NCBI GenBank assembly: GCA_002422375.1
Contig: DIUQ01000003.1
Span: forward strand, 21,024 to 56,261
DNA: 35,238 nt
Direction of reading: 5' to 3'
Source: a bacterium UBA6154
Lineage (GTDB): Bacteria > Actinomycetota > Actinomycetes > S36-B12
Part shown: positions 1-14,242 of the stretch, piece by piece
Layout: each line of letters starts with the position of its first letter
Numbering within the stretch: position 1 is the stretch's first letter
Notes under the pieces: generated by a model
Seen by the model: the letters and a program-made list of their open reading frames with translations, nothing else
Database searches by the model: none
What the model was told of the DNA's origin: nothing
Position numbers and translations under genes: made by a program

Positions 1-18
1 TGCGTCATTGGCAGCCAC
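1..18 (-). CDS. 5' end of a gene running off the left edge, possibly citramalate synthase
   Basis: On the minus strand a GTG at 18-16 is preceded by AAAGGGGA with 8 bases between, a good Shine-Dalgarno spacing, and opens a frame reading M-A-A-N-D-A before the window ends. An ATG at 8-6 is in another frame and lacks a well-spaced ribosome binding site. Six residues cannot identify a protein. I suspect citramalate synthase (cimA) from context: an isoleucine-only leader and terminator lie just upstream, cimA is an isoleucine-specific gene, and actinobacteria often keep cimA near leuB and ilvE. Actinobacterial CimA proteins also often begin with a short lead-in before an F-H-V-x-D-T-T-L-R-D-G segment, which this start would fit. 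This is inference only. Confidence 0.3.
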
Positions 19-45
19 GGTGACTATCCCCTTTCAACTGGGCAC

Positions 46-71
46 AAAAAAACCCTCCGCAATGCGAAGGG
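46..71 (-). terminator. Rho-independent terminator of the isoleucine leader, also ending leuB-ilvE
   Basis: On the minus strand CCCTTCGC (71-64) pairs with GCGGAGGG (60-53), giving 8 base pairs with one U-G pair and a three-base loop. A run of seven T residues follows at 52-46. This is a textbook intrinsic terminator. It lies after the stop codon of the isoleucine leader peptide and before the likely start of the next gene, so it can act as an attenuator as well as the end of the leuB-ilvE transcript. Confidence 0.85.
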
Positions 72-72
72 C

Positions 73-93
73 AGCGCGTCATGGTGACGCGCT
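73..93 (-). promoter_or_regulatory. Leader hairpin overlapping the leader stop codon
   Basis: A perfect inverted repeat of 9 bases (73-81 and 85-93) with a three-base loop lies directly upstream of the terminator. The stop codon of the isoleucine leader (94-92) runs into its 5' arm. A ribosome at the stop codon would therefore melt it, while one stalled on the first isoleucine codon would mostly leave it intact. It resembles the protector or pause hairpin of classical attenuators. I could not find a clear competing antiterminator for the downstream terminator, so the exact switching logic is unresolved. Confidence 0.6.
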
Positions 94-118
94 AGATAAT
101 GATGATTCCTTGTGCCAC
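92..118 (-). CDS. Isoleucine-rich leader peptide (8 aa)
   Basis: A minus-strand reading frame starting at GTG 118-116 encodes M-A-Q-G-I-I-I-I and stops at TAG 94-92. Half of its residues are isoleucine, in four consecutive Ile codons (ATC, ATC, ATT, ATC). It sits 45 bases after the ilvE stop and is followed by a hairpin and a strong intrinsic terminator, the layout of a transcription attenuator. An in-frame upstream GTG at 136-134 would give a 14-residue version. I prefer the shorter one because a CAGAAT box ends seven bases before its GTG, the same leaderless geometry seen elsewhere in this window. It probably senses charged tRNA-Ile and controls the gene beyond the left edge. Confidence 0.7.
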   Translation of the reverse strand: MAQGIIII

Positions 119-138
119 ACGTTTATTCTGCCACACGT
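113..138 (-). repeat. Short direct repeat around the isoleucine leader start
   Basis: The 10-base word TGCCACACGT (plus strand) occurs at 113-122 and 129-138, 16 bases apart. Each copy contains a potential GTG start for the isoleucine leader, so it looks like a small tandem duplication that created two alternative starts. It could also be a double binding site. Confidence 0.5.
125..130 (-). promoter_or_regulatory. -10 box for the isoleucine leader (leaderless geometry)
   Basis: CAGAAT on the minus strand is separated by exactly six bases from the leader GTG at 118. It matches TATAAT at four of six positions. No convincing -35 hexamer is visible 16-18 bases upstream. Transcription could instead arrive by read-through from ilvE. 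Confidence 0.45.
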
Positions 139-139
139 G

Positions 140-156
140 GAGCTCCCTCGGAGCTC
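140..156 (-). repeat. Perfect inverted repeat downstream of ilvE
   Basis: GAGCTCC (140-146) and GGAGCTC (150-156) are perfect inverted complements around a three-base loop. They lie between the ilvE stop codon and the isoleucine leader, where a -35 box would be expected. It could be an operator, an RNA hairpin protecting the ilvE 3' end, or chance. There is no T run, so it is not a typical terminator. Confidence 0.45.
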
Positions 157-163
157 GCGGTCA

Positions 164-1285
164 TTATTCGACGAGCGTATGCATCCAATTATGACGGTCC
201 GGGGCGCTTCCGGATTGAATGTCGAGGAGGGCATTGCGCAGTGCCATGGTGACCGGCCCCGTTTCTCCTTGACCCACGGTGAACTCACCCGCCGCACGTG
301 ATTTAACGGTGCCCACGGGCGTAATCACTGCGGCTGTTCCACAGGCGAAAACCTCGGTAATCTCGCCGCTATCGCAGGCCGCGCGGAGTTCGGCGACAGT
401 AATTTCACCTTCACTCGCGGCGATTCCTAGGTCATTCGCCACAGTCAACAGGGAATCACGGGTAATGCCCGGAAGCAGTGAGCCAGTCAAACGGGGTGTC
501 ATGACGCGAGCTGAATCCCCTTCGCCGTAGACGAAGTACAGGTTCATGCCACCCATTTCCTCGATCTTCTCGCGGCCAATGGCATCAAGCCAGATAACCT
601 GATCGCACCCGTGCGCGGTCGCCTCAGCCTGTGCCAATAAGGACGCTGCGTAATTTCCGCCGCATTTCGCTTCCCCGGTGCCCCCTGGCGCCGCCCGAAC
701 GTAGTCATCGGAGACCCAGACACTCACCGGTGCAATGCCGCCGGCGAAATAGGCGCCAGCGGGCGAGGCGATCAACACATACTGATAGGCGTTCGCTGGA
801 CGAACCCCGAGGCCGATCTCCGTTGAAATCATAAAGGGACGGAGATAGAGCGACCGTTCGCGACCGCTGGGCACCCAGTCTTGATCGGCTGTTACCAAAG
901 ATTCCAAACTAGACACAAAGAGTTCAGCCGGTAACTCTGCCATGGCGAGACGACGCGCCGAACGCGCAAATCGTTGGGCATTTTCAAAGGGTCGGAAGGT
1001 CTGAATGGTGGAATCGTTGTGTCGGTAGGCCTTGAGTCCCTCGAAAATCGACTGGCCGTAATGCAAAACATTCGTGGCCGGATCCATGGACAAGGGGCCG
1101 TAGTCGCGCAATTGAGGGTTGTGCCATCCGTTGTCAGCTGTCCAATCAATCGTCACCATGTGGTCGGTGAAGTACTTTCCAAATCCAGGGTTCTCGAGAA
1201 TCTCGTTGATTCGCTCGCCACTAGTCCGCGCACCACCACTGGTGGCGTCAACTATGGACAAACGGTCAGCGTGAGACATGGGCAC
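164..1285 (-). CDS. ilvE: Branched-chain amino acid aminotransferase
   Basis: This PLP-dependent fold-type IV enzyme moves the amino group from glutamate to the 2-keto acids in the last step of leucine, isoleucine and valine synthesis. The PLP-binding lysine is in the [11 protein letters not shown] segment near residue 207. Other family marks are the [14 protein letters not shown] segment near residue 75 and the E-E-M-G-G-M-N segment near 243. Length (373 aa) is normal. I chose the GTG at 1285 because GAAGGAG (1298-1292 on the minus strand) lies six bases before it; the ATG two codons later (1279) is spaced too far. An upstream extension to 1435 would run through leuB. The gene starts 28 bases after leuB and must share its transcript. 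Downstream lie the isoleucine leader and terminator. Confidence 0.95.
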   Translation of the reverse strand: MPMSHADRLSIVDATSGGARTSGERINEILENPGFGKYFTDHMVTIDWTADNGWHNPQLRDYGPLSMDPATNVLHYGQSIFEGLKAYRHNDSTIQTFRPFENAQRFARSARRLAMAELPAELFVSSLESLVTADQDWVPSGRERSLYLRPFMISTEIGLGVRPANAYQYVLIASPAGAYFAGGIAPVSVWVSDDYVRAAPGGTGEAKCGGNYAASLLAQAEATAHGCDQVIWLDAIGREKIEEMGGMNLYFVYGEGDSARVMTPRLTGSLLPGITRDSLLTVANDLGIAASEGEITVAELRAACDSGEITEVFACGTAAVITPVGTVKSRAAGEFTVGQGETGPVTMALRNALLDIQSGSAPDRHNWMHTLVE

Positions 1286-1313
1286 AACGTACTCCTTCAC
1301 AGGTTTCTGGAAA

Positions 1314-2360
1314 TCAGCCGGCAACCCGGGTTGCAATGGCCGTACCAATCTCGGTTGTAGACCGAACGGAATTACCGCGTTCTGCCAAATCTTCCGCGAC
1401 GGACTCCTCAACCCACCGGGCTGCCTCGGATTCACCTATATGGTCAAGAAGCATCGATAGCGACATGATGGTGGCTGTCGGATCTGCCTTGTCCTGACCC
1501 GCGATGTCTGGTGCGGATCCGTGCACAGGCTCGAACATGCTGGGATTGCTACGACTTGGATCAATATTTCCACTCGCCGCTAAACCAATACCGCCGACAA
1601 TGGCAGCGCCGATATCGGTCAAAATATCACCAAACAAGTTGTCCGTCACCACAACATCAAAGCGCTCTGGATTGGTGATGAAGAACATGGCAGCAGCGTC
1701 GACATGCTGATAGTCGACTGCAATATCCGGGTACTCCCGGGCAATTCGGTCAAAGGTTCGCTTCCACAGGCTTCCCGCGTTAGTTAACACGTTCGTCTTG
1801 TGGACGAGTGTCACGTGTTTGCGCCGATATGAAGCCCGGTGGAATGCATCGCGAACAATTCGCTCAACCCCGAACGCTGTATTGATGCTTTCCTCAATGG
1901 CCACTTCCTGAGGAGTGTCTTTTCGAAGCACGCCGCCGGCACCGACATACGGTCCTTCAGTGCCCTCACGACACACAACAAAATCAATGTGTCGTGAATC
2001 TTTACCCGCTAAGGGACCGGTGACGCCCGGGTATAGCTTCACTGGCCGAAGGTTGACATGGTGATCCATGATGAAACGCAAGGGCAGGAGCACTCCCCGC
2101 TCCAAAACACCGGGAGGGACTGTGGGGTCACCAATAGCTCCCAACAAAATGGCATCATGGGTGCGCAACTCTTCAATAACTGATTCCGGCAACAGCTCAC
2201 CCGTGGAGTTATAACGACGAGCACCGAGGTCGTACTCCGTCACGGTGAATTCAAAGCCCGCTCGCGGGGCAACTGCTCCCAGTACGCGCACAGCTTGATC
2301 GACAACTTCCGTGCCAATGCCGTCGCCGGGAATGAGGGCAATGGAATATGTACGCGTCAT
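1314..2360 (-). CDS. leuB: 3-isopropylmalate dehydrogenase
   Basis: The enzyme oxidatively decarboxylates 3-isopropylmalate with NAD+ in leucine synthesis. The frame shows the L-I-P-G-D-G-I-G start of the family, the N-L-R-P-V-K substrate segment near residue 103, V-H-K-T-N-V-L near 186, the metal-binding [10 protein letters not shown] segment near 240, and the [13 protein letters not shown] signature near 278. Length (348 aa) is normal. The ATG at 2360 has no Shine-Dalgarno sequence but a TAATCT box exactly six bases upstream, so the mRNA is probably leaderless. It is divergent from leuA and its leader, and it heads a leuB-ilvE transcript. leuC and leuD are not in this window. Confidence 0.95.
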   Translation of the reverse strand: MTRTYSIALIPGDGIGTEVVDQAVRVLGAVAPRAGFEFTVTEYDLGARRYNSTGELLPESVIEELRTHDAILLGAIGDPTVPPGVLERGVLLPLRFIMDHHVNLRPVKLYPGVTGPLAGKDSRHIDFVVCREGTEGPYVGAGGVLRKDTPQEVAIEESINTAFGVERIVRDAFHRASYRRKHVTLVHKTNVLTNAGSLWKRTFDRIAREYPDIAVDYQHVDAAAMFFITNPERFDVVVTDNLFGDILTDIGAAIVGGIGLAASGNIDPSRSNPSMFEPVHGSAPDIAGQDKADPTATIMSLSMLLDHIGESEAARWVEESVAEDLAERGNSVRSTTEIGTAIATRVAG

Positions 2361-2366
2361 GCGCGC

Positions 2367-2372
2367 AGATTA
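2367..2372 (-). promoter_or_regulatory. leuB -10 box, leaderless promoter
   Basis: TAATCT on the minus strand stands six bases before the leuB ATG. An overlapping GATAAT two bases upstream is an alternative -10. No Shine-Dalgarno sequence is present. About 50 bases separate it from the divergent leucine-leader promoter, so any operator here could act on both. Confidence 0.6.
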
Positions 2373-2420
2373 TCCCTCGCCCACAGGACTCCGAACGGAA
2401 GGTTGCTTGAGCGACGGTGC

Positions 2421-2426
2421 TAGGCT
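2421..2426 (+). promoter_or_regulatory. -10 box of the leuA leader, leaderless promoter
   Basis: TAGGCT is followed by exactly six bases and the GTG of the leucine leader peptide at 2433. The -35 region is not recognisable. The geometry is identical to that of leuB, serA, gatC, the ilvB leader, the GH57 gene, glgP and glgE in this window. Confidence 0.6.
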
Positions 2427-2432
2427 CCTCCC

Positions 2433-5926
<3,494 letters not shown>

Positions 5927-5932
5927 GGGATC

Positions 5933-5938
5933 AGTCTA
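5933..5938 (-). promoter_or_regulatory. serA -10 box, leaderless promoter
   Basis: TAGACT on the minus strand ends seven bases before the G of the serA GTG. No Shine-Dalgarno sequence is present between them. The same hexamer at the same distance is found before gatC. Confidence 0.6.
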
Positions 5939-5964
5939 TTGATCGCACAGCGCCACCAAGAATG

Positions 5965-5989
5965 AGGTGAACCTACCCGTGCCCCTCAC

Positions 5990-5991
<2 letters not shown>
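5965..5991 (-). promoter_or_regulatory. Weak hairpin after ilvC
   Basis: A 6-base-pair stem (AGGTGA with TCACCT on the minus strand, 5986-5991 and 5965-5970) with a 15-base loop overlaps the ilvC stop codon and is followed by TCATTCTT. It may be a weak terminator for ilvBNC. The evidence is slight. Confidence 0.25.
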
Positions 5992-7579
<1,588 letters not shown>

Positions 7580-7580
<1 letters not shown>

Positions 7581-9322
7581 TAGTCCTCACTCCCCCATTC
7601 AGGCGCAATAGATCGGGCGTACATGATCTCGTCATTACCGGTGCCCGCCGCAACCATGGGCCACACCATGGCATCGCGGTGAACAACGAAATCAATGACA
7701 ACAGGGGCATCATTCAAACTCAATGCTTTTTCAATGACTGAGTCAACCTGGTCCGGTGAATCACATTGAAGCCCATAGGCCCCATAGGCTTCCGCTAATT
7801 TGACAAAGTCGGGGAAGCGATGTGAGTGCAGGTCGGTATTGGAGTAGCGCTCGTTATAAAACAACGTTTGCCACTGCCGCACCATGCCGAGGCTGGAATT
7901 ATTAATCAATGCCACTTTGATAGGTATGTCATTGATCGTGCAGGTAGCCAATTCCTGATTTGTCATTTGGAAGCAGCCATCGCCATCTACTGCCCAGACG
8001 GTTGCATCAGGTCGCCCTACTTTTGCACCCATGGCAGCTGGTACCGCATAACCCATGGTGCCGGCACCGCCGGAGTTCAACCACGTTCCCGGGTATTCGT
8101 ATCCAATGAATTGCGCTGCCCACATTTGATGCTGCCCAACCCCCGCGGCATAAATGGAATCAGGTCCGGAGATTTTTCCCAGACGCTCAATCACGTACTG
8201 GGGCGACAGGGTTCCATCCGTTGGTAGGTCGTAACCCAGCGGATAGGTATCCCGGAGTCGATTGAGTTGCAGCCACCAGCCTTCATAGTCTCCATGGGCA
8301 CCTTGATCCAGTTCCGCCTGGAGTGCCGCAATCAGTTCAGGAATTACTTCCGCTAAGTCACCCACAATGGGAATATCTGCATGACGGTTCTTGCCAATTT
8401 CCGCAGGATCAATATCAGCATGAATCACTGCAGCATTCGGCGCGAAGGAGGACAACTTCCCCGTCACACGGTCATCGAAACGAGCACCGAGGGTGACTAG
8501 AAGGTCTGCTTTCTGTAGTGCACCGACCGCAGCGACGGTGCCATGCATTCCGGGCATCCCCAGATGCTGCGGATGGGAATCGGGGAAAGCGCCCCGCGCC
8601 ATGAGCGTTGTCACAACCGGTATCCCGGTGAGGTCAGCGAGTGCGCGGAGGGAGGCTGATGCATTTGCCCGGATAACGCCACCACCGACATAGAGAACCG
8701 GTTGCCGCGAACTCAAAATCAGCTTGGCCGCCTCCCTGATCTGCTTGGAGTGTGGTCGGGTCCGCGGGTTGTAGCCGGGTAAATTTATGTCCTCCGGCCA
8801 ATTAAACGTGGTAGCAGCTTGCAAGGCATCTTTGGAGATGTCGACGAGCACTGGGCCTGGGCGACCGGTCGATGCCAGATGAAATGCCTGGGCAATGGCT
8901 GTGGGAATCTGATCCGGGTCGGTAATGAGAAAATTGTGTTTGGTGATCGGCATGGTGATACCGCGGATATCTGCTTCCTGGAATGCGTCAGTTCCAATGG
9001 CGGCACTCGGCACCTGCCCCGTGATGGCCACCATAGGCACGGAATCCATGTAGGCATCAGCAATGGGCGTGACGAGGTTGGTGGCACCTGGACCGCTCGT
9101 TGCCATGCAGACACCAACTCGGCCAGTTGCCGATGCATAACCTTCGGCCGCATGACCAGCACCCTGTTCGTGGCGAACCAGAATGTGACGAATCTTGGTG
9201 GAGTCCATGATCGGGTCGTAGACCGGGAGAATAGCCCCGCCGGGAATGCCGAAAACCACATCAACGCCAGCAGCCTCCATGGACTGAACGAGGCTTTGGG
9301 CTCCGGTGATCTCTTCTGTCAT
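7580..9322 (-). CDS. ilvB: Acetolactate synthase large (catalytic) subunit
   Basis: This thiamine diphosphate and FAD enzyme makes acetolactate (valine, leucine) and acetohydroxybutyrate (isoleucine). The catalytic glutamate is in [10 protein letters not shown] near residue 52. The thiamine diphosphate motif [11 protein letters not shown] is near 440. FAD and dimer segments such as [10 protein letters not shown] are present near 280. Length (580 aa) is normal. ATG 9322 is preceded by a modest AGGA. The gene lies behind a Val/Ile-codon leader with a terminator that ends only 23 bases upstream, so it is expected to be attenuated by branched-chain amino acids. It heads ilvB-ilvN-ilvC. Confidence 0.96.
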
Positions 9323-9344
9323 GTCCTATCCATCCTGTCGAATG

Positions 9345-9377
9345 AAAAACCCCCCGACCCGAGTGGGTTGCGGAGGG
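9345..9377 (-). terminator. Attenuator terminator upstream of ilvB
   Basis: On the minus strand CCCTCC (9377-9372) pairs with GGGGGG (9355-9350) and ACCC (9368-9365) with GGGT (9360-9357), around a four-base loop. Five T residues follow (9349-9345). It lies between the leader peptide stop and the ilvB start, so it would end transcription before ilvB unless an antiterminator forms. Confidence 0.8.
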
Positions 9378-9409
9378 CTGCGCGTAGGAGTGCTGCTTAG
9401 CCCACGCGC
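9375..9409 (-). promoter_or_regulatory. Competing leader stems of the ilvB attenuator
   Basis: Two alternative pairings are visible. GCGCGT (9409-9404) pairs with ACGCGC (9385-9380), a protector-like stem. GGGCT (9403-9399) pairs with AGCCC (9379-9375), which consumes the first three bases of the terminator's 5' arm and so acts as an antiterminator. The 5' strands lie at the end of the leader coding region and its stop codon. A ribosome stalled on the Val/Ile codons would leave GGGCT free, while one at the stop would cover it and let the terminator form. The order of the strands also permits an H-type pseudoknot. Confidence 0.6.
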
Positions 9410-9441
9410 CTAATAACTACTACAAAATTCCTTGGTGCCAC
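9397..9441 (-). CDS. Val/Ile-rich leader peptide of ilvBNC (14 aa)
   Basis: The frame from GTG 9441-9439 encodes M-A-P-R-N-F-V-V-V-I-R-R-V-G and stops at TAA 9399-9397. It has three consecutive Val codons, then an Ile codon, then a fourth Val. The V-V-V-x-R-R ending resembles the ilvB leader peptides of other actinobacteria, such as that of the Corynebacterium ilvBNC operon. The start has no Shine-Dalgarno sequence but a TATTGT box exactly six bases upstream, so the leader is probably translated from the very 5' end of the mRNA. No leucine codon is present. Confidence 0.82.
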   Translation of the reverse strand: MAPRNFVVVIRRVG

Positions 9442-9447
9442 ATGAGA

Positions 9448-9476
9448 ACAATAGCCCCATGGGCCAGATCTGTCAC
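9448..9476 (-). promoter_or_regulatory. Promoter of the ilvBNC leader
   Basis: On the minus strand GTGACA (9476-9471) and TATTGT (9453-9448) are separated by 17 bases. This is the best-formed -35/-10 pair in the window. The -10 ends seven bases before the leader GTG, so the transcript would begin at or next to that start codon. It sits between the ilvD stop and the leader. Confidence 0.7.
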
Positions 9477-9490
9477 ATGGAGGTAGGTCC

Positions 9491-11194
9491 CTAGTCGCAG
9501 ACAGCGCCCTTGGACGCACTGCCCACGAGTTTGGCGTACTTGGCCAGCACCCCACGTTCATAGCGTGGTGGTAGTGGCTGGAAGCGGGCGCGGCGAGCCG
9601 CCAACTCCGTTGGATCGACATGTAACTCCAGGGTTCGGGCGCCAAGATCGATGGAAATTCGGTCCCCCTCCTCGACTAAGCCAATGGGTCCACCGTCAAC
9701 GGCCTCCGGGGCCACATGCCCCACGCAGAGTCCGGTTGTGCCACCGGAGAAGCGGCCATCAGTGATCAAGAGCACGTCCTTGCCCAATCCAGCTCCTTTA
9801 ATGGCTCCCGTGATCATGAGCATTTCACGCATGCCAGGTCCACCCTTGGGGCCTTCATATCGAATCACCACAACATCGCCCGCGTTGATTGTGCCCTCTT
9901 CCAGCGCTTGCATGGCGGACTGTTCCCGTTCAAAAACGCGCGCCGTGCCATCAAATCGTTCCACCGGGACACCAGCGTTCTTCACGACCGCACCCTCTGG
10001 TGCCAACGAGCCACCCAGAATCGTGATGCCGCCGCTGGTGGCTATCGCGTTCTTCGATGCATAGAGAATGTCGCCGTCTGGGTCAGGAGGATTGATCGAT
10101 GCCAGATTCTCCGCCATGGTCTTACCCGTCACGGTCAAACAATCGCCGTGGATCAATCCAGCGTCGAGAAGCGCACGGAGAATGACGGGAACTCCCCCAA
10201 CACGATCGACATCGCTCATGACATAGCGACCGAATGGCTTCACATCCGCGAGGAGCGGGACTTTGGAACCAATTCGATGAAAGTCGTCCATGACTAAGTC
10301 CACATTAGCCTCGTGGGCGATAGCGAGCAGGTGAAGCACCGCGTTAGTAGATCCACCGAAAGCCATGACCACCGCAATGGCATTTTCTAGTGACTGCTTG
10401 GTAATAATGTCTCGGGTTGTTATGCCCTGTCGAATGAGTTCAACCACCGCTTCACCCGAGCGACGGGAAAAACCATCGCGGCGGCGATCAACGGCGGGTG
10501 GAGCCGCAGAACCAGGAAGTGACATGCCCATGGCCTCAGCGGCACTCGCCATGGTGTTAGCCGTATACATACCGCCACAAGCACCTTCACCGGGACAGAT
10601 AGCGCGCTCAATAGTGTCAACGTCCTCCCGGGACATCAGACCACGAGCACATGCGCCAACTGCCTCGAAAGCATCGATGATTGTGACATCTTTTTCCGTA
10701 CCGTCGGATAATTTCACATGCCCGGGCAGGATCGATCCCGCATACACAAATACTGAAGCAATATCTAACCGGGCAGCAGCCATCAGCATGCCCGGTAGTG
10801 ATTTATCGCATCCGGCAAAAGTCACCATGCCGTCCAGGCGCTCCGCCTGCATGACTGCCTCGACGGAATCGGCAATGATTTCGCGGCTCACGAGAGAGAA
10901 ATGCATGCCCTCGTGCCCCATGGAGATGCCATCGGAGACGGAGATAGTGCCGAATTGCATGGGGAAACCACCGGCCGCATGCACTCCCTCTTTCGCGGCA
11001 ATTGCCAGCCGCGCCAGCGAAAGATTGCAGGGGGTTATTTCATTCCAGCTGGAAGCCACACCGATCTGGGGTTTAGGAAAATCCTCGTCGGTCATGCCCA
11101 CTGCGCGCAGCATGCCCCGAGCAGCTGACCGCTCTAAGCCTTCAGTTACTTCAGAACTGCGGGGCTTCATGTTCTCGGACCTTGAATCTGGCAT
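9491..11194 (-). CDS. ilvD: Dihydroxy-acid dehydratase
   Basis: IlvD dehydrates dihydroxy acids to 2-keto acids in valine and isoleucine synthesis, using an iron-sulfur cluster and Mg2+. Three likely cluster cysteines are visible: T-P-C-N-L near residue 56, A-G-C-D-K near 128 and G-A-C-G-G-M-Y near 200. The family end motif G-R-F-S-G-G-T-T-G is near 480. Length (567 aa) is normal. ATG 11194 has AAGG about seven bases upstream. It begins 28 bases after gatB on the same strand with no visible terminator between, so it probably rides on the gatCAB transcript and is not controlled by the ilvB attenuator next to it. An internal ATG at codon 9 is an alternative start. Confidence 0.95.
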   Translation of the reverse strand: MPDSRSENMKPRSSEVTEGLERSAARGMLRAVGMTDEDFPKPQIGVASSWNEITPCNLSLARLAIAAKEGVHAAGGFPMQFGTISVSDGISMGHEGMHFSLVSREIIADSVEAVMQAERLDGMVTFAGCDKSLPGMLMAAARLDIASVFVYAGSILPGHVKLSDGTEKDVTIIDAFEAVGACARGLMSREDVDTIERAICPGEGACGGMYTANTMASAAEAMGMSLPGSAAPPAVDRRRDGFSRRSGEAVVELIRQGITTRDIITKQSLENAIAVVMAFGGSTNAVLHLLAIAHEANVDLVMDDFHRIGSKVPLLADVKPFGRYVMSDVDRVGGVPVILRALLDAGLIHGDCLTVTGKTMAENLASINPPDPDGDILYASKNAIATSGGITILGGSLAPEGAVVKNAGVPVERFDGTARVFEREQSAMQALEEGTINAGDVVVIRYEGPKGGPGMREMLMITGAIKGAGLGKDVLLITDGRFSGGTTGLCVGHVAPEAVDGGPIGLVEEGDRISIDLGARTLELHVDPTELAARRARFQPLPPRYERGVLAKYAKLVGSASKGAVCD

Positions 11195-11222
11195 GAGTGA
11201 CCTTCTCTGCTCGGGCTGCGGA

Positions 11223-12725
11223 TTATTCAGAAACTCCCAGTTGAGCTAGGAGCAGTGCGCGTACTTTTGCTGCATCAGCTTGTCCTTGGGTGGCTTTCAT
11301 AACTGCACCCACAATGGCGCCCGCTGCTTGAATTTTTCCGGAGGTAATTTTTTCCGCCACGTCAGGCTGTTCCGCCAATGCTTGATCAATGGCCGCAATC
11401 AGGGATGAGTCGTCGCTGACAACCTTGAGCCCTCTCTCGGAAATAATCTCAGCAACGGTACCTTCACCGGCTATTACTCCCTCAAAGACTGTCCGCGCCA
11501 GCTTGTCCGTCAGTTCACCAGAGGCAATGAGGGACTCAACCTCGCTGATCTGAGCGGGTCCCACAGCTAATTCCTCGAGCTCACAACCACGATCGCGAGC
11601 AATACGGGAGAACTCACCCATCCACCATTTACGGGCTGCCTGTTCGTTGACTCCCGAGTTCACTGTCTGTTCAATTAAGTCCAGCGCTCCCGCGTTGACA
11701 ACACTTGCCATGTCGAAATCGCTGATCCCCCACGCCTGTTGCAAACGTGCACGGCGAACCGAGGGAATCTCAGGAAGCGTGGCGCGAAGCTCAGCAATCC
11801 AGTCCTCGGATGGGGCAACTGGAATGAGATCAGGCTCGGGAAAATAGCGGTAGTCCTCTGCCTGTTCCTTGGAACGGCCCGATGTAGTGCTGGACGTTTC
11901 CTCGTTGAAATGCCGGGTCTCTTGAATGATCCGCTCGCCTTCACGGAGGCGCTCTGCTTGACGGATCATTTCAGATCTCACCGCTCGCTCCACGGAGCGC
12001 AGGGAATTGACATTTTTGGTTTCCGTGCGAGTGCCCCATTCCTCTCCGGGACGGCTCAGCGAGACGTTGACGTCGCAGCGTAAGGAGCCCTCTTCCATTC
12101 GGACATCAGAAACGCCTAATCCCCGCATGAGATCGCGCAATTCCGCGACATAGGCCTTGGCTACATCTGGGGCCAAGACACCAGTGCCTACAACCGGTTT
12201 TGTCACAACTTCAATCAGCGGCACACCGGCTCGGTTGTAATCCACCAGCGAATGAGTCGCACCATGAATGCGACCGGCACCACCGGCGTGGGTCAACTTC
12301 CCGGTGTCCTCTTCCATGTGCACCCGTTCGATGTCCACCCGAAAAACCTGGGGGCCCTCTGGTGTCATGACGGTGACGTCAAGATATCCATCACTACACA
12401 AAGGCTCGTCGTATTGGGAGATCTGATAATTCTTGGGCATATCGGGATAGAAATAATTCTTGCGGGCAAAGCGCGACCACGGGGCAATGGAACAGTTCAG
12501 CGCGAGACCCATGCGAATGGTTGATTCCACTGCGGCTCGGTTTACAGCAGGCATAGAGCCGGGCAAACCCAAACACACCGGGCAAACATGAGTATTCGGT
12601 TCCGCACCAAATTCAGCCGAGCATCCGCAGAACATTTTGGTCTGGGTACCCAGCTCAATGTGAGTTTCCAACCCAATGATCGGGTCAAACTCGAGCAGTA
12701 CGTGGTCAAAATCAGTTGTTGTCAC
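11223..12725 (-). CDS. gatB: Asp-tRNA(Asn)/Glu-tRNA(Gln) amidotransferase subunit B
   Basis: GatB binds mischarged tRNA and activates its Glu or Asp for amidation within the GatCAB complex. The N-terminal signature [18 protein letters not shown] is near residues 17-35. Cysteine pairs F-C-G-C and C-P-V-C are likely zinc ligands. The C-terminal YqeY-like tRNA-binding domain spans about 350-500. The GTG at 12725 overlaps the gatA stop (GTGA) and has AGGAGG ten bases upstream, so I use it and not the longer frame to 12761. Length is 500 aa. It is coupled to gatA and followed by ilvD. Confidence 0.95.
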   Translation of the reverse strand: MTTTDFDHVLLEFDPIIGLETHIELGTQTKMFCGCSAEFGAEPNTHVCPVCLGLPGSMPAVNRAAVESTIRMGLALNCSIAPWSRFARKNYFYPDMPKNYQISQYDEPLCSDGYLDVTVMTPEGPQVFRVDIERVHMEEDTGKLTHAGGAGRIHGATHSLVDYNRAGVPLIEVVTKPVVGTGVLAPDVAKAYVAELRDLMRGLGVSDVRMEEGSLRCDVNVSLSRPGEEWGTRTETKNVNSLRSVERAVRSEMIRQAERLREGERIIQETRHFNEETSSTTSGRSKEQAEDYRYFPEPDLIPVAPSEDWIAELRATLPEIPSVRRARLQQAWGISDFDMASVVNAGALDLIEQTVNSGVNEQAARKWWMGEFSRIARDRGCELEELAVGPAQISEVESLIASGELTDKLARTVFEGVIAGEGTVAEIISERGLKVVSDDSSLIAAIDQALAEQPDVAEKITSGKIQAAGAIVGAVMKATQGQADAAKVRALLLAQLGVSE

Positions 12726-14242
12726 AGTGCCGGCACCTCCTGAATTAACAGACCGCCCCACTGGTCCACCAAAGCCGCTTCGAGTGCTGAGCCAACCCGA
12801 TACAAACGATCGTCTGCCATTGCGGGGGCAATGATTTGCAGACCCACCGGCAGGCCATCTTCAGGGGCCAAACCGATCGGGAGCGACATGGCACAGTTAC
12901 CGGCAAGGTTCACCGGAATCGTGGCAATGTCATTGAGGTACATGGCCAACGGGTTATCAAGCTTTTCACCAATCTTGAAGGCAGTGGTCGGCGCTGTCGG
13001 AGAAACGAGAACATCTACTGACGCGAACGCTTGTTCAAAATCACGGGTAATCAACGTTCTAATTTTCTGCGCTTGACCGTAATAGGCGTCGTAGTAACCA
13101 CTGGACAATGCGTATGTTCCTAGCATGATCCGACGTTTGACTTCTGCTCCGAATCCGCGTTCCCTGGTGGCACTCATGACCTGCTCAACGGAATTCTGGC
13201 CATTATCCCCTTCGCGGATTCCAAAACGCATTCCGTCGAAGCGTGCAAGATTGCTAGACGCTTCGGAAGGCAGAATGAGGTAATAGGCACCTAATGCATA
13301 GTGAAAATGCTCGCACGATATTTCCACAATTTCTGCGCCGAGAGCAGAAAGTGTGTCCAGCGCCTGGGTGAAGCGCTCCAGCACACCTACTTGGAAACCC
13401 TCCCCCTGAAGCTGCTTGATCACACCGATTTTCATGCCGCGGACATCAGCAGACTTGGCCGCGGAAATGACGTCCGGCACCGGCGCATTGATTGACGTGG
13501 AATCCCGCGGGTCGTAACCGGCAATCACAGAATGCAATAAAGCGGTATCCATAACATCGCGGGCACACGGTCCCGCTTGGTCAAGAGATGACGCTAAAGC
13601 GACAATTCCATACCTCGAAACCCCGCCATAGGTTGGCTTAACGCCTACCGTTCCGGTGACCGCGGCCGGCTGCCGAATCGAACCGCCTGTATCTGTTCCA
13701 ATGGCTAAGGGAGCTTCAAAACTAGCCACAGCGGCCGCTGACCCACCACCGGAACCTCCCGGAATTCGCTCCCTATCCCAGGGGTTACGCGTGGGTCCAT
13801 AGCCACTGTGCTCGGTGGAAGAGCCCATGGCGAATTCATCCATATTGGTTTTCCCCAGGGACACCACACCGGCGGCCTCAAGTTTCTCCACAATGGTCGC
13901 GTTATACGGGGGTTTCCACCCTTCAAGGATCCGCGACCCGCAGGTTGTGGGGATTCCCCGGGTAGCCAATAGATCCTTCAAAGCAATGGGAACACCCGCG
14001 AGCGGACTGGCTATTTCCCCGGCGGCGATCGCTGTGTCAACAGCCCGGGCTTTCGCCAGTGACTGCTCACGATCAACGTGCAAAAATGCATGAATGATCG
14101 GATCAACCTGTTCGATTCGGTCAAGATGAGCAGCGGTCACCTGCTCGCTCGACACTTCTCCCCGGGCGATAGCTGTGGCTAAAGTGGCTGCGCTTTGCCG
14201 GGTGAGATCTGAGTCCATGACCGATGGTTTTATGTCACTCAT
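12722..14242 (-). CDS. gatA: Asp-tRNA(Asn)/Glu-tRNA(Gln) amidotransferase subunit A
   Basis: GatA is the glutaminase subunit that releases ammonia from glutamine. It has the amidase signature: the catalytic lysine in A-L-K-D-L-L near residue 89, the cis-serine in G-G-S-G-G-G-S-A near 165 and the nucleophile serine in D-T-G-G-S-I-R-Q-P near 189. Length (506 aa) is normal. The ATG at 14242 overlaps the gatC stop (ATGA). The presence of GatCAB suggests that Gln-tRNA or Asn-tRNA is made by transamidation, as in most actinobacteria. Confidence 0.96.
   Translation of the reverse strand: MSDIKPSVMDSDLTRQSAATLATAIARGEVSSEQVTAAHLDRIEQVDPIIHAFLHVDREQSLAKARAVDTAIAAGEIASPLAGVPIALKDLLATRGIPTTCGSRILEGWKPPYNATIVEKLEAAGVVSLGKTNMDEFAMGSSTEHSGYGPTRNPWDRERIPGGSGGGSAAAVASFEAPLAIGTDTGGSIRQPAAVTGTVGVKPTYGGVSRYGIVALASSLDQAGPCARDVMDTALLHSVIAGYDPRDSTSINAPVPDVISAAKSADVRGMKIGVIKQLQGEGFQVGVLERFTQALDTLSALGAEIVEISCEHFHYALGAYYLILPSEASSNLARFDGMRFGIREGDNGQNSVEQVMSATRERGFGAEVKRRIMLGTYALSSGYYDAYYGQAQKIRTLITRDFEQAFASVDVLVSPTAPTTAFKIGEKLDNPLAMYLNDIATIPVNLAGNCAMSLPIGLAPEDGLPVGLQIIAPAMADDRLYRVGSALEAALVDQWGGLLIQEVPAL

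Noticed and set aside
10365..11249. 294-codon open frame on the plus strand opposite ilvD
   Set aside because: It lies wholly antisense to ilvD, its protein is low in complexity (rich in Ser, Ala, Arg, Met) and resembles no family; it is a shadow of ilvD codon use.
12726..12761. N-terminal extension of gatB by 12 codons
   Set aside because: The GTG at 12725 overlaps the gatA stop and has AGGAGG at a fitting distance; the upstream ATG has neither.
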